Assembly (NCBI GenBank): GCA_964530445.1
Contig: CAZHBJ010000067.1
Location: 1-17,194, forward strand
From: FEN-1297 sp964530445
Lineage (GTDB): Bacteria; Bacteroidota; Ignavibacteria; Ignavibacteriales; Ignavibacteriaceae
DNA: 17,194 nt
Reading direction: 5' to 3'
Below the pieces are notes generated by a model that saw only the letters and a program-made list of their open reading frames with translations, was not told the DNA's origin and did no database searches. Below are positions 1-6,738 of this stretch, one piece after another; position 1 is the first letter of the stretch; the number at the start of each line of letters is the position of its first letter. Position numbers and translations under genes: made by a program.

Positions 1-2
1 AT

Positions 3-851
3 AACATTAATGAATTTGTTAAAAATAACTTAAGTATTTCTTTAAATAATCTGTGCTCTAAATATCTTTCGATTAGCAGTAAAGATTATTTAAATGTAGA
101 TTTAAAACCCGGTGAATTTTACTGGGGAAGTAATTCCAAAGTTCTTAACAGGGCTATTATCTTAATAATGGGCTATAATCAAACTGATAATATTAATTAC
201 TATAATTCTGCTCTTGAACAATTAAATTATATTTTAGGACTTAATGGTAATAACATATCTTATGTAACTGGAGTCGGAAGTGTCTCTCCGATGCACCCTC
301 ATCATAGGCCATCTGCTTCTGACGGGGTTTTAAATCCTGTCCCAGGTTTAATGGCCGGGGGGCCTGATCAATATTTAGAGGATGCCGCACTTACTTCCGC
401 ATATACCAGCAAAACTCCGCCTGAACTGTGTTATCTAGATAGTCAAGATAGTTACGCTTCAAATGAAATTGCTATAAATTGGAATGCGCCGCTTGTTTTT
501 GTCTCGGGTTTTTTCACTAATACTTCAGTATCGACTATTAATAAATTAAATTATGCCGTCCCTTCGGATTTTAAAGTTTATCAGAACTTTCCAAATCCGT
601 TTAACCCAACAACAAAAATAAAATTTTCAATTCCAAATATTAATAATAAATATACTTCCTCAACTCGAAATATAACTTTAAAAGTATATGACACTCTGGG
701 AAGAGAAATAACAACATTGATTAATAGTGAACTGGGTCCAGGAATTTATGAAGTTAGTTTTAACGGTTTAAATCTCTCAAGTGGAGAATATTTTTATCAA
801 TTAAAATTTGGTGAATTTACTTCAACTAAGAAAATGATTTTGTTAAAATGA
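3..851 (+). CDS. Glycoside hydrolase family 9 (cellulase-type), C-terminal part, with T9SS sorting domain
   Basis: This is the C-terminal 282 residues of a secreted GH9 enzyme; the reading frame is open from the left edge, so the N-terminus lies outside the window. GH9 enzymes hydrolyse beta-1,4-glucans by inversion. Two family signatures are visible. The first is the YVTG...HPHHRPS region, with its HHR codons at 300-308. The second is the DSQDSYASNEIAINWNAP region, whose Glu (codon 465-467) is the expected catalytic acid. The catalytic Asp pair of GH9 normally lies further upstream and cannot be checked. From about nucleotide 569 the protein changes to a T9SS type A sorting domain opening with QNFPNPFNP and ending in KKMILLK, so it should be exported and anchored or released by the Por system. 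An internal ATG at 168 is not the start, because GH9-like sequence continues upstream of it. Exact substrate (cellulose, mixed-linkage glucan or other) is not determined. Confidence 0.9.
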   Translation, partial: NINEFVKNNLSISLNNLCSKYLSISSKDYLNVDLKPGEFYWGSNSKVLNRAIILIMGYNQTDNINYYNSALEQLNYILGLNGNNISYVTGVGSVSPMHPHHRPSASDGVLNPVPGLMAGGPDQYLEDAALTSAYTSKTPPELCYLDSQDSYASNEIAINWNAPLVFVSGFFTNTSVSTINKLNYAVPSDFKVYQNFPNPFNPTTKIKFSIPNINNKYTSSTRNITLKVYDTLGREITTLINSELGPGIYEVSFNGLNLSSGEYFYQLKFGEFTSTKKMILLK

Positions 852-932
852 TTTCGATTAATTAAAAATATTTATTGTTATAAAACAGAGTAAAGCAATT
901 AAAAATTTATTTAAAGAAACTGGGTAATCAAA

Positions 933-2183
933 ATGAAAAGAAATTTTTTACTATTTATACTGATAGGCATAATAGCTTTATATTCAAATGAAGTTTTTGC
1001 ACAATGGACGATGTCTGTTCTTCCAAATCCGCCTGGTGTTCACGGAGCCTTGCCCGGCAGAGTTAACACTTTATATTCTGACGGTTCTAACATTTATGCC
1101 GGTACACTTGGAGGAAACCTTTATTTCTCTTCAGACAACGGCAGCAACTGGGCGTATATTGATACTGGATTAACTACATCTGATATTACAGCTATTATAA
1201 TGTATAATAATACTTTGTTTGTTGGTGCTTATGGAAGCGGAGTTTTTAGCTCAACCGACAATGGGAAAAGCTGGAAAAGTTCGGATCCTTCGCTGACTAA
1301 TCTAAACGTTTATTCATTTGCCGTTATAGATACCAATCTTTTTGTGGGCACTTTCGGAGGCGGAGTTTTTCAGTCTAATAATAACGGCGAAACTTGGTCA
1401 GAAGTAAACTATGGATTGGCAAATAAGAATGTAAGAACTCTTGGTGTAAAGGATACTCGTCTATATGCCGGAACATGGGGCGGTGGAGTATATTTGTCCG
1501 ATGATATGGGGGCGAGCTGGACGCAGAGTAACAAAGGTATAAATAAATTATTTATTTATTCGGTAGCTGCAGACGGATCCAATGTATATTTGGGAAATGA
1601 TGATGGGGTATACATTAGTTTAGACGGCGGATTCAGCTGGAATTTAGAGAATAATGGTTTGACGAATACTTACATTCGTGCTTTAATAATAATCCATCCT
1701 AATTTGATAGTAGCGACATCCGGACAAGGAGTATTTGCTTCAATGAATACGGGAGGATTGTGGACTCCGGCCGATTCCGGGTTGACAGATGGATATACTT
1801 ATTGTCTTGCTGTTAATGGCTCTACATTATTTGCCGGTGCTCTGGATGGAGAAATATGGAGAAGGCCGCTGTCGGAAGTTGTAACCGGTATAATGGAAAA
1901 GTACAAAGGGAATATTGTTAAAAATTTCAAACTAGATCAGAATTATCCCAACCCGTTTAATCCTTCAACCACCATAAGCTATCAAATTCCTCAAAATGAG
2001 TTTGTAACTTTAAAGGTTTATGATATAACCGGAAGAGTAATACAAACATTGGTTAATGAAAACAAGAGTGCGGGGAAATATGATATAAAGTTCGAGGGGA
2101 ATAATTTATCAAGCGGTATATATTTATTTAGATTAAAAGCAGGTGAATATACATCGATAAAAAAAATGATATTAATGAAATAG
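933..2183 (+). CDS. Secreted seven-bladed beta-propeller (BNR/YCF48-like) protein with T9SS sorting domain
   Basis: The 416-residue protein starts with a signal peptide (basic MKR, hydrophobic core, likely cleavage after Ala23 in VFA-Q). Residues about 44-320 contain seven repeats of about 40 residues, each with the pattern L-(Y/F)-x-G-T-x-G-G-G-V-(Y/F)-x-S-x-(D/N)-x-G-x-(S/T)-W. This is typical of BNR/sortilin/YCF48-like propeller blades. Residues 332-416 form a T9SS sorting domain starting FKLDQNYPNPFNP and ending KKMILMK. Known family members are cell-surface or secreted; a specific ligand or enzymatic role cannot be read from the sequence, and propellers of this kind often serve as binding scaffolds. 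It follows the GH9 gene by 81 nt on the same strand, and both carry the same export tail, so co-transcription is possible. No good Shine-Dalgarno precedes the ATG. A terminator hairpin follows the stop codon. Confidence 0.88.
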   Translation: MKRNFLLFILIGIIALYSNEVFAQWTMSVLPNPPGVHGALPGRVNTLYSDGSNIYAGTLGGNLYFSSDNGSNWAYIDTGLTTSDITAIIMYNNTLFVGAYGSGVFSSTDNGKSWKSSDPSLTNLNVYSFAVIDTNLFVGTFGGGVFQSNNNGETWSEVNYGLANKNVRTLGVKDTRLYAGTWGGGVYLSDDMGASWTQSNKGINKLFIYSVAADGSNVYLGNDDGVYISLDGGFSWNLENNGLTNTYIRALIIIHPNLIVATSGQGVFASMNTGGLWTPADSGLTDGYTYCLAVNGSTLFAGALDGEIWRRPLSEVVTGIMEKYKGNIVKNFKLDQNYPNPFNPSTTISYQIPQNEFVTLKVYDITGRVIQTLVNENKSAGKYDIKFEGNNLSSGIYLFRLKAGEYTSIKKMILMK

Positions 2184-2224
2184 TATCAGATCTTTTTTGT
2201 ATAAGATTGTGTTTATATATTATT

Positions 2225-2256
2225 AGCCGACATTTTGAAATGCCGGCTTTCTTTTT
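2225..2256 (+). terminator. Intrinsic terminator after the propeller gene
   Basis: The arms AGCCG and CGGCT are extended by CATT/AATG around a TTGA loop, with one A-C mismatch between the two helix parts. The hairpin is followed directly by TTCTTTTT, a good U-tract on the + strand. It lies 41 nt after the propeller stop and separates that gene from the WG-repeat gene. Confidence 0.75.
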
Positions 2257-2294
2257 GTAATTTTTCTAGTAATGATTTTTAGAAGACTTAGCAG

Positions 2295-3470
2295 ATGCGA
2301 TTAATTTTATCTTTCTCTCTTATTTTTTCTTTTGTAACAATAAATTTTGCGCAGCCCCGGCTTATACCGTTTCGGAAGGGTAAAAAGTGGGGCTTTTGTA
2401 ATTCTAAAAAAGAAATTAAAATACCTGTTAAATTTCAATTTGTTTATAAATATGCAAACGGTTTTGCTGAAGTAGTGCTGAACGGCAAACACGGGCTGAT
2501 AAATGAGAAAGGCGAATTTATTGCCAAGCCTATATACCAAGACATTTATGATATGATAGGGGGACGAGCAGGTATAGAAAAAAAATCACTTTGGGGTTTT
2601 ATTGATACTAACGGCAGAATAGTTATAAAACCTAAATATGATAATGTTTATTCGTTTTATGAAGGACTTGCCGCAGTAAATAAAGGAAATAAATGGGGGT
2701 TTATAGATTCCACTGGTAAAGAGGTAATTCCTTTAATCTTTTCAAAAGTATATAGTTTTAAAAGCGGGTTGGCAGGGGCCTTTATAGGCAACAAAGGAGG
2801 TTTTATTAATATAAAGGGAAAAGAGGTTATAAAAATTATATATGATCAAATTCCATTTAGATATGCAGATATGTTTAGTGACGGACTATCGGCTGTTAGA
2901 CTAAATAATTTCTGGGGATTTGTAAATATAAAAGGCGATCTTGTTATACCGAATATTTTCGATTATGTTTCTGCTTTCAGTGAAAAATTAGCCGCAATAG
3001 AGTCAAATAAATTATACGGCTTTATTAATTTAAAGGGAGACATTATAATAAAGCCTCAATACAATAATGTTTATGCATTCCATGAAAATTTGTGCTGTGT
3101 TTGGAAAGGCAACAATGCTGGGTATATAAATCGAAAAGGAAAATTAATCACCGAATTAAAATATACTTCAGCAAATTCTTTTAATGAAGGAATGGCTAGG
3201 GTAGGATTGGGAGGGAAATTCGGTTTTATAGATACTACAGGAAAAGTTGTTATCCCAATAGTATATAGTGGAGAAGATAATTTTCATGAAGGATTTGCGG
3301 CGGTAAAAAAAGATAATAAATGGGGTTTCATAAATAAATTAGGAAAGGTTGTAATTCCTTTTAAATATAAAAGCGCGACATTTTTTGAAAATGGTATTGC
3401 CCGTGTCTTTTATGATGGGGCATGGGGTTATATAGGGAAAAACGGGGAAGAATATTGGGATGGGGAATAA
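2295..3470 (+). CDS. Exported WG-repeat protein (about eleven repeats)
   Basis: The 391-residue protein has a signal peptide with likely cleavage after Ala19 (NFA-Q). The rest is tandem WG repeats of about 33-36 residues following the pattern (K)WGFI(D/N)xxGKxVIxxxYxxxxxFxxGLAxVxxxx. I count ten full units and a final short one (AWGYIGKNGEEYWDGE). The repeats degenerate at the WG position in several units (HGLI, GGFI, YGFI, AGYI, FGFI). WG repeats form a beta-rich repeat domain with no known catalytic activity and are thought to mediate binding. Unlike its two upstream neighbours it has no T9SS tail, so it probably stays periplasmic or goes to the outer membrane by another route. It is separated from the upstream gene by a terminator, so it likely has its own promoter. 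The ATG at 2295 is chosen because it gives a complete signal peptide. Confidence 0.85.
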   Translation: MRLILSFSLIFSFVTINFAQPRLIPFRKGKKWGFCNSKKEIKIPVKFQFVYKYANGFAEVVLNGKHGLINEKGEFIAKPIYQDIYDMIGGRAGIEKKSLWGFIDTNGRIVIKPKYDNVYSFYEGLAAVNKGNKWGFIDSTGKEVIPLIFSKVYSFKSGLAGAFIGNKGGFINIKGKEVIKIIYDQIPFRYADMFSDGLSAVRLNNFWGFVNIKGDLVIPNIFDYVSAFSEKLAAIESNKLYGFINLKGDIIIKPQYNNVYAFHENLCCVWKGNNAGYINRKGKLITELKYTSANSFNEGMARVGLGGKFGFIDTTGKVVIPIVYSGEDNFHEGFAAVKKDNKWGFINKLGKVVIPFKYKSATFFENGIARVFYDGAWGYIGKNGEEYWDGE

Positions 3471-3729
3471 TTGTTATTTCCTACCGATAGTAATAACCCA
3501 ATTCTCTGTAATTGTACATATCTTAAATGTGAATATATGGTTTTATTGTACGATACTATTTCAAAATAATTATAAAAATAAATTAGTATTGCCGATGTAT
3601 TAAACCTTTTTTATTTTTCTTTATAAAAGAGGAATTTCGCACAGAAATTATAATTTAAAAAGCTTATTTTTATATATATTCAATAAATATTTCAAACTAT
3701 AATTCGGATAAGTCTAATTAACCTAACCT

Positions 3730-3733
3730 GGAG
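3730..3733 (+). promoter_or_regulatory. Ribosome binding site of the hydrogenase protease gene
   Basis: GGAG stands 5 nt before the ATG at 3739, inside CTGGAGTAAAG. It is one of the few clear Shine-Dalgarno sites in the window and supports this start. Confidence 0.6.
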
Positions 3734-3738
3734 TAAAG

Positions 3739-4206
3739 ATGACCTTGAAAGATTTAAGGAATAAACTTTCAAAATTTCATCCCGAAGAAATACTGTTTGT
3801 AGGTATGGGCAATTTATACAGGACGGATGATGCTGCCGGATTATATTTTATCCGACTATTGAAAGATCTGACTGAGTATACATATTCTCAGTTTATCAAT
3901 GCAGGAACCAACCCGGAAAACTATCTTCAGCAAATTTTAATGACGGAAGCCAAGGCTGTTGTATTTATAGATTCGGCATTACTCGGTACAGAGCCTGGAG
4001 ATATTGCTTGGTTAACACAGGACCAAATTGATACCGTAGGTATAATCTCGCACGGATTCGCATTAAAATTAATTCAAAAATTTGTTTTATCTGAAAGTGA
4101 AAAAATATTCCTTTATATGGGAATTCAACCCTACTCAACTACAAGGGGAGATAAAATGTCTTTAATCGTTTCTCAAAAAATTAAATACTTTTTTTACGGG
4201 TATTAA
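3739..4206 (+). CDS. Hydrogenase maturation endopeptidase (HycI/HybD/HyaD family)
   Basis: This 155-residue protein has the usual length of the family that trims the C-terminal tail of the large subunit of [NiFe] hydrogenases after nickel insertion. The signature FVGMGNLYRTDDAAG occupies residues 20-34. By comparison with HybD/HycI, the nickel-sensing ligands would be Asp31, Asp78 (in VFIDSA) and His105 (in ISHGF). All three are acidic or His as expected, so the protease looks intact. The C-terminal family motif GIQP followed by GDKMS is also present. It is expected to act in the cytoplasm on a specific hydrogenase large subunit. No hydrogenase structural gene or hyp gene lies next to it in this window, and the neighbours are unrelated, so its substrate must be encoded elsewhere or upstream groups have been rearranged. 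Its closest subgroup (bidirectional, group 3 or group 4) cannot be set without comparison. Confidence 0.85.
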   Translation: MTLKDLRNKLSKFHPEEILFVGMGNLYRTDDAAGLYFIRLLKDLTEYTYSQFINAGTNPENYLQQILMTEAKAVVFIDSALLGTEPGDIAWLTQDQIDTVGIISHGFALKLIQKFVLSESEKIFLYMGIQPYSTTRGDKMSLIVSQKIKYFFYGY

Positions 4207-4288
4207 TCATTATAGCATTTTGATCTAATCAAGATAAATTTTTCTTAAAAATTTCCTTCACTAAATTTATACTTTCAAAACCACAATT

Positions 4289-4316
4289 TTAAGAGCCGCA
4301 AATAAACGGCTCTTAA
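4289..4316. terminator. Convergent-gene hairpin, probable bidirectional terminator
   Basis: A perfect 10-bp stem TTAAGAGCCG/CGGCTCTTAA encloses an 8-nt loop. It lies between the stop codons of two convergent genes (4206 on + and 4354 on -), where a shared terminator is expected. The U-tracts on both sides are weak (interrupted by A), so efficiency is uncertain. Confidence 0.6.
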
Positions 4317-4353
4317 TAATAAAATACCCTTATATAAATATGCGCAGGACGAA

Positions 4354-4773
4354 TTACTCCAGATCTAATTTCCCTTTGGTTGTTAGATTAAAATGATTAT
4401 AAAAATATTGGCACATTGATTTAACCGAACAATCTTTACATTGCTCACCCTGCCTCTTAACCAGGTAAATGCCTCTCGAATCTCCGATCTTTACGAGTGA
4501 CCAGGCCGCTATTATCCTTGCTCCTTCATGTTCTTCGGTATTCAGCATATGCATTAACGGAATAACTGCTTTTGCAGATTTAATTTCTCCCAGGAAATAA
4601 GCACAGCTCATACGCAGTCCTATATTATCCGATTTCAATCCTTCCAGATAGTTCGCTTCAATAATATTATAGTTGGAATTTGTTTTGGATAATTTATTCC
4701 CTTCCGCAAAAGATAATGTTGTAACAATAAATGCGAAAAAAACAACAGCCGGTATTATATGTTGCTTTTTCAT
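4354..4773 (-). CDS. Exported HEAT-repeat protein with C-terminal cysteine cluster
   Basis: The 139-residue protein starts with a signal peptide (MKK, a hydrophobic stretch to about residue 22, likely cleavage after Ala23). Residues about 45-105 form one or two HEAT/PBS-lyase-type helical repeats, seen as LRMSCAYFLGEIKSAKAVIP followed by GARIIAAWSLVKIGDSRGI. Such repeats mediate protein contacts. The C-terminal part carries a cysteine cluster, Cys112-x2-Cys115-x5-Cys121, with another Cys57 in the first repeat; this could bind a metal or form disulfides after export. No enzymatic motif is visible and I do not recognise a specific family. It is convergent with the hydrogenase protease gene, and the stretch upstream of it is gene-free. 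Function unknown; a structural or adaptor role is a guess. Confidence 0.7.
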   Translation of the reverse strand: MKKQHIIPAVVFFAFIVTTLSFAEGNKLSKTNSNYNIIEANYLEGLKSDNIGLRMSCAYFLGEIKSAKAVIPLMHMLNTEEHEGARIIAAWSLVKIGDSRGIYLVKRQGEQCKDCSVKSMCQYFYNHFNLTTKGKLDLE

Positions 4774-5091
4774 GATAGCACCATTGTATGTTTATGAAAA
4801 ATATGTTTAAGCTCGAGTTGAATATAAAAATTCAGAAACAAACGGATAGTAAATTATGATGGTTGGAGATAAATGATGATAGTTGTTATTATTACTCCGA
4901 CAAAAAATTTTTATCCTAATAACATTTTATTATATCGAATAGTTCTTTTAAGTATGTGTATATATGTGCAGAAATTTTGTGGATAGCTTGAGGCTATTTA
5001 TTTAAAAATTATGCGCAATCAAAATTGACTGCGCACAAATATTTATGTTTTCTTTAAATAAATATATTAATAGGTAATACATTTGAAAAAA
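4774..5091. other. Gene-free spacer between two minus-strand genes
   Basis: The 318 bp hold a terminator for the upstream zinc-ribbon gene (5004-5035) and should contain the promoter of the HEAT-repeat gene. No open frame of useful length, tRNA or repeat was seen. I could not pick out a promoter with confidence. Confidence 0.5.
5004..5035 (-). terminator. Intrinsic terminator after the zinc-ribbon gene
   Basis: Read on the minus strand, TGCGCAGTCA and TGATTGCGCA form a 10-bp stem with one G-U pair around a 4-nt ATTT loop. They are followed by TAATTTTT. On the plus strand the same position would be an A-C mismatch, which supports minus-strand use. It sits 56 nt downstream of the stop codon of the gene ending at 5092. 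Confidence 0.7.
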
Positions 5092-5580
5092 TTATTGTCT
5101 TTCCCATACTACTCTTATACTCTTTTCACCCTGACCGTATTGAAATGAAAAGAGTCCCTGGTATGATCTTCTTAAAGCTTCCCCGATTCTTCTTGCTATA
5201 TGTATACCGGTTGTTGTTACAATTATACTGCCGATTTCTTTTTTTATGAACATTATTCTTTCTAAAGGCCGTTCATTTTTTTCAAGCTTCTCTGTATTTT
5301 TTATAAGGTTGGATATCTCATCCGAGTGTTCGTTATAAAATTTCCCTTTAATTTCTATTAGTCCGGCTGGATAATTGTCTTCAGTTCGTTTACATGCAGG
5401 ACAGATAGTTTCGTAAAAGTGTTGTTCTTTTACTTTCCAAGTCCAATGTCCATTGATAAATGTGGCTCCGCAACCTTTACAAACGGCGTTCTCCGGTATT
5501 GCCGATAGGTTTTTGTATGTATCTTTCCTTCTTTCTTTAATCCGCCTGTCATTTCTTTTATTAGAGCCTTTCGATTTCAT
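5092..5580 (-). CDS. Zinc-ribbon protein resembling the BCAM0308 family
   Basis: This 162-residue soluble protein starts with a strongly basic segment (residues 1-23, rich in Lys, Arg and Asn). A zinc-ribbon follows with Cys34-x2-Cys37 and Cys60-x2-Cys63, separated by a region containing GHWTWK. The C-terminal half contains PLERIMFIKKEIGSIIVTTT followed by IHIARRIGEALRRSYQG and ends in VRVVW-like IRVVWERQ. This order (basic head, CxxCGA ribbon, PLER, TTT-x-IHxARRIGxAL, terminal VxWxR) matches my memory of the BCAM0308 family, a group of small proteins whose function is not established. A nucleic-acid-binding role is plausible from the basic head and ribbon but is inference. A strong Shine-Dalgarno precedes the ATG. 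The gene is followed by its own terminator and looks monocistronic; it diverges from the CBM48 gene across a long AT-rich spacer. Confidence 0.72.
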   Translation of the reverse strand: MKSKGSNKRNDRRIKERRKDTYKNLSAIPENAVCKGCGATFINGHWTWKVKEQHFYETICPACKRTEDNYPAGLIEIKGKFYNEHSDEISNLIKNTEKLEKNERPLERIMFIKKEIGSIIVTTTGIHIARRIGEALRRSYQGLFSFQYGQGEKSIRVVWERQ

Positions 5581-5584
5581 AATT

Positions 5585-5591
5585 CCTCCTT
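5585..5591 (-). promoter_or_regulatory. Strong ribosome binding site of the zinc-ribbon gene
   Basis: On the minus strand AAGGAGG precedes the start codon by 4 nt. It is the best match to the anti-Shine-Dalgarno sequence in the window and confirms the start at 5580. Confidence 0.75.
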
Positions 5592-6190
5592 AATTATTTT
5601 AGTAAATAAAATATTCTCAACATAATTATTTTAGGTTTTGAACTTAAGACAGGAAATTGAGTCGTTGCCATTCATAAATTATTTTAAGTTAATTAAAATT
5701 TCCTCTTTACTGTTAAACGAAAAAAAAGATTAAGATAGAGGTTGGATTGATATAAAATATTCGCATATCTATAAAACAACCGTTAAATCCTAAGATGTTT
5801 AGCTTTTGAAGAATGATAATATTTTAAAAATTATTTAATGAGTGAAATAGTATATCCGTTTATTGTAATGTAATTTTCTTTTTATGAATTGTCAATTACT
5901 TTAATTTGCTTTTTATATTAATGTGATATGGCAGTTAGCTTAAAGTTAGAAAAGACAATTATTAACTTATTTGGCTGGTTTAAGTAATAGTGATAATGAA
6001 AAATAGATTTCGGTTTCATTCCTTTTAATAATTCCGTATATAGATAGTCTAGGGGTTATCTTATTAAAAAATATATTGTTAGGGGAATCTATTTATTTAA
6101 AAAGATAGATAATTTTCATTAATCGTTTAATATTATGAAAAATTTAGATAAATATTTGAATTTTAAGCATTTGAATGATTTTTAGCAGAG

Positions 6191-6209
6191 AAATTTTTTG
6201 AAAAAATTT
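6191..6209. repeat. A/T-tract palindrome
   Basis: AAATTTTTT-G-AAAAAATTT is a perfect inverted repeat around a central G. It has no G-C pairs in the arms, so a stable RNA hairpin is unlikely; bent DNA or a protein site is more plausible. Confidence 0.4.
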
Positions 6210-6380
6210 TTATATTTAATAGTAATAGACAGATTTTAAGTAAACAGGGAATTAACTTTTAATATTTAAGCATTTCCAATGAAAATAGTTAATAAACCTG
6301 TTCATTTAGGAAAAGTATATTTATTTTACGAAAATGTTAAAATAACTCAAAATAATAAAGTTTACATTTTACTATTATTT

Positions 6381-6386
6381 GGAGGA
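6381..6386 (+). promoter_or_regulatory. Ribosome binding site deciding the CBM48 start
   Basis: GGAGGA precedes the ATG at 6391 by 4 nt. The frame also has a TTG at 6379, but that codon overlaps this site, so 6391 is the true start. Confidence 0.8.
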
Positions 6387-6390
6387 AAAT

Positions 6391-6702
6391 ATGGGGATTA
6401 GAAAAAAATATGATCCTGAAAAAAAATCGTGCAAAGTCACATTTAAAATTCCCAAAGAAATAGCAAAAAAACACAAAAAAGCTTTTCTAGTAGGTGATTT
6501 TAATGATTGGAATACAGAATCTACGCCTATGAAAAAACGTAAAAGTGATGGTGCATTTATGCTTACGGTTGAACTCGAAAAAAATAATGAGTACCAGTTC
6601 AGGTATTTGCTCGATAACGGTATATGGCTGATTGAAGCAGAAGCCGACAAACAGGTTCCTACTTATTTCCAGGATGCCGAAAATTCTGTTCTGCTCGTTT
6701 AA
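6391..6702 (+). CDS. Stand-alone CBM48 (isoamylase early-set, glycogen-binding) protein
   Basis: The 103-residue protein is essentially one early-set/CBM48 beta-sandwich of the kind found at the N-terminus of glycogen branching and debranching enzymes and in AMPK beta subunits. The diagnostic pieces are KVTFKIP (residues 15-21), FLVGDFNDW (32-40) and the strand pair EYQFRYLLDNG. Trp40 is in the conserved position of the FNDW motif. No catalytic domain is attached and there is no signal peptide, so it is expected to be cytoplasmic and to bind alpha-glucan or a partner enzyme. It is convergent with the phosphofructokinase gene, stops 37 nt apart, which hints at shared carbon-storage context but not co-transcription. 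The protein is rich in Lys near its N-terminus. Which partner it serves cannot be told from the window. Confidence 0.85.
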   Translation: MGIRKKYDPEKKSCKVTFKIPKEIAKKHKKAFLVGDFNDWNTESTPMKKRKSDGAFMLTVELEKNNEYQFRYLLDNGIWLIEAEADKQVPTYFQDAENSVLLV

Positions 6703-6738
6703 AATATTATTTAAAAGTAATAATTTTTAATACTCGGT

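Larger units (their letters stand above)
5581..6390. other. AT-rich divergent spacer of about 800 bp without a gene
   Basis: No open frame longer than about a dozen codons, RNA gene or mobile element was recognised. The stretch lies between divergent genes (zinc-ribbon on -, CBM48 on +) and must hold both promoters. Visible structure: an 11-bp direct repeat TTTAAGCATTT at 6162 and 6265, and a 19-nt palindrome of A- and T-tracts at 6191-6209. Runs of A and T throughout suggest curved DNA. The length is unusual for this otherwise compact window; decay of a former gene is possible, but no remnant was recognised. Confidence 0.5.

Noticed and set aside
6375..6650. Open frame of 91 codons on the - strand
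   Set aside because: It is antisense to the CBM48 gene, which has a good ribosome binding site and clear domain motifs.
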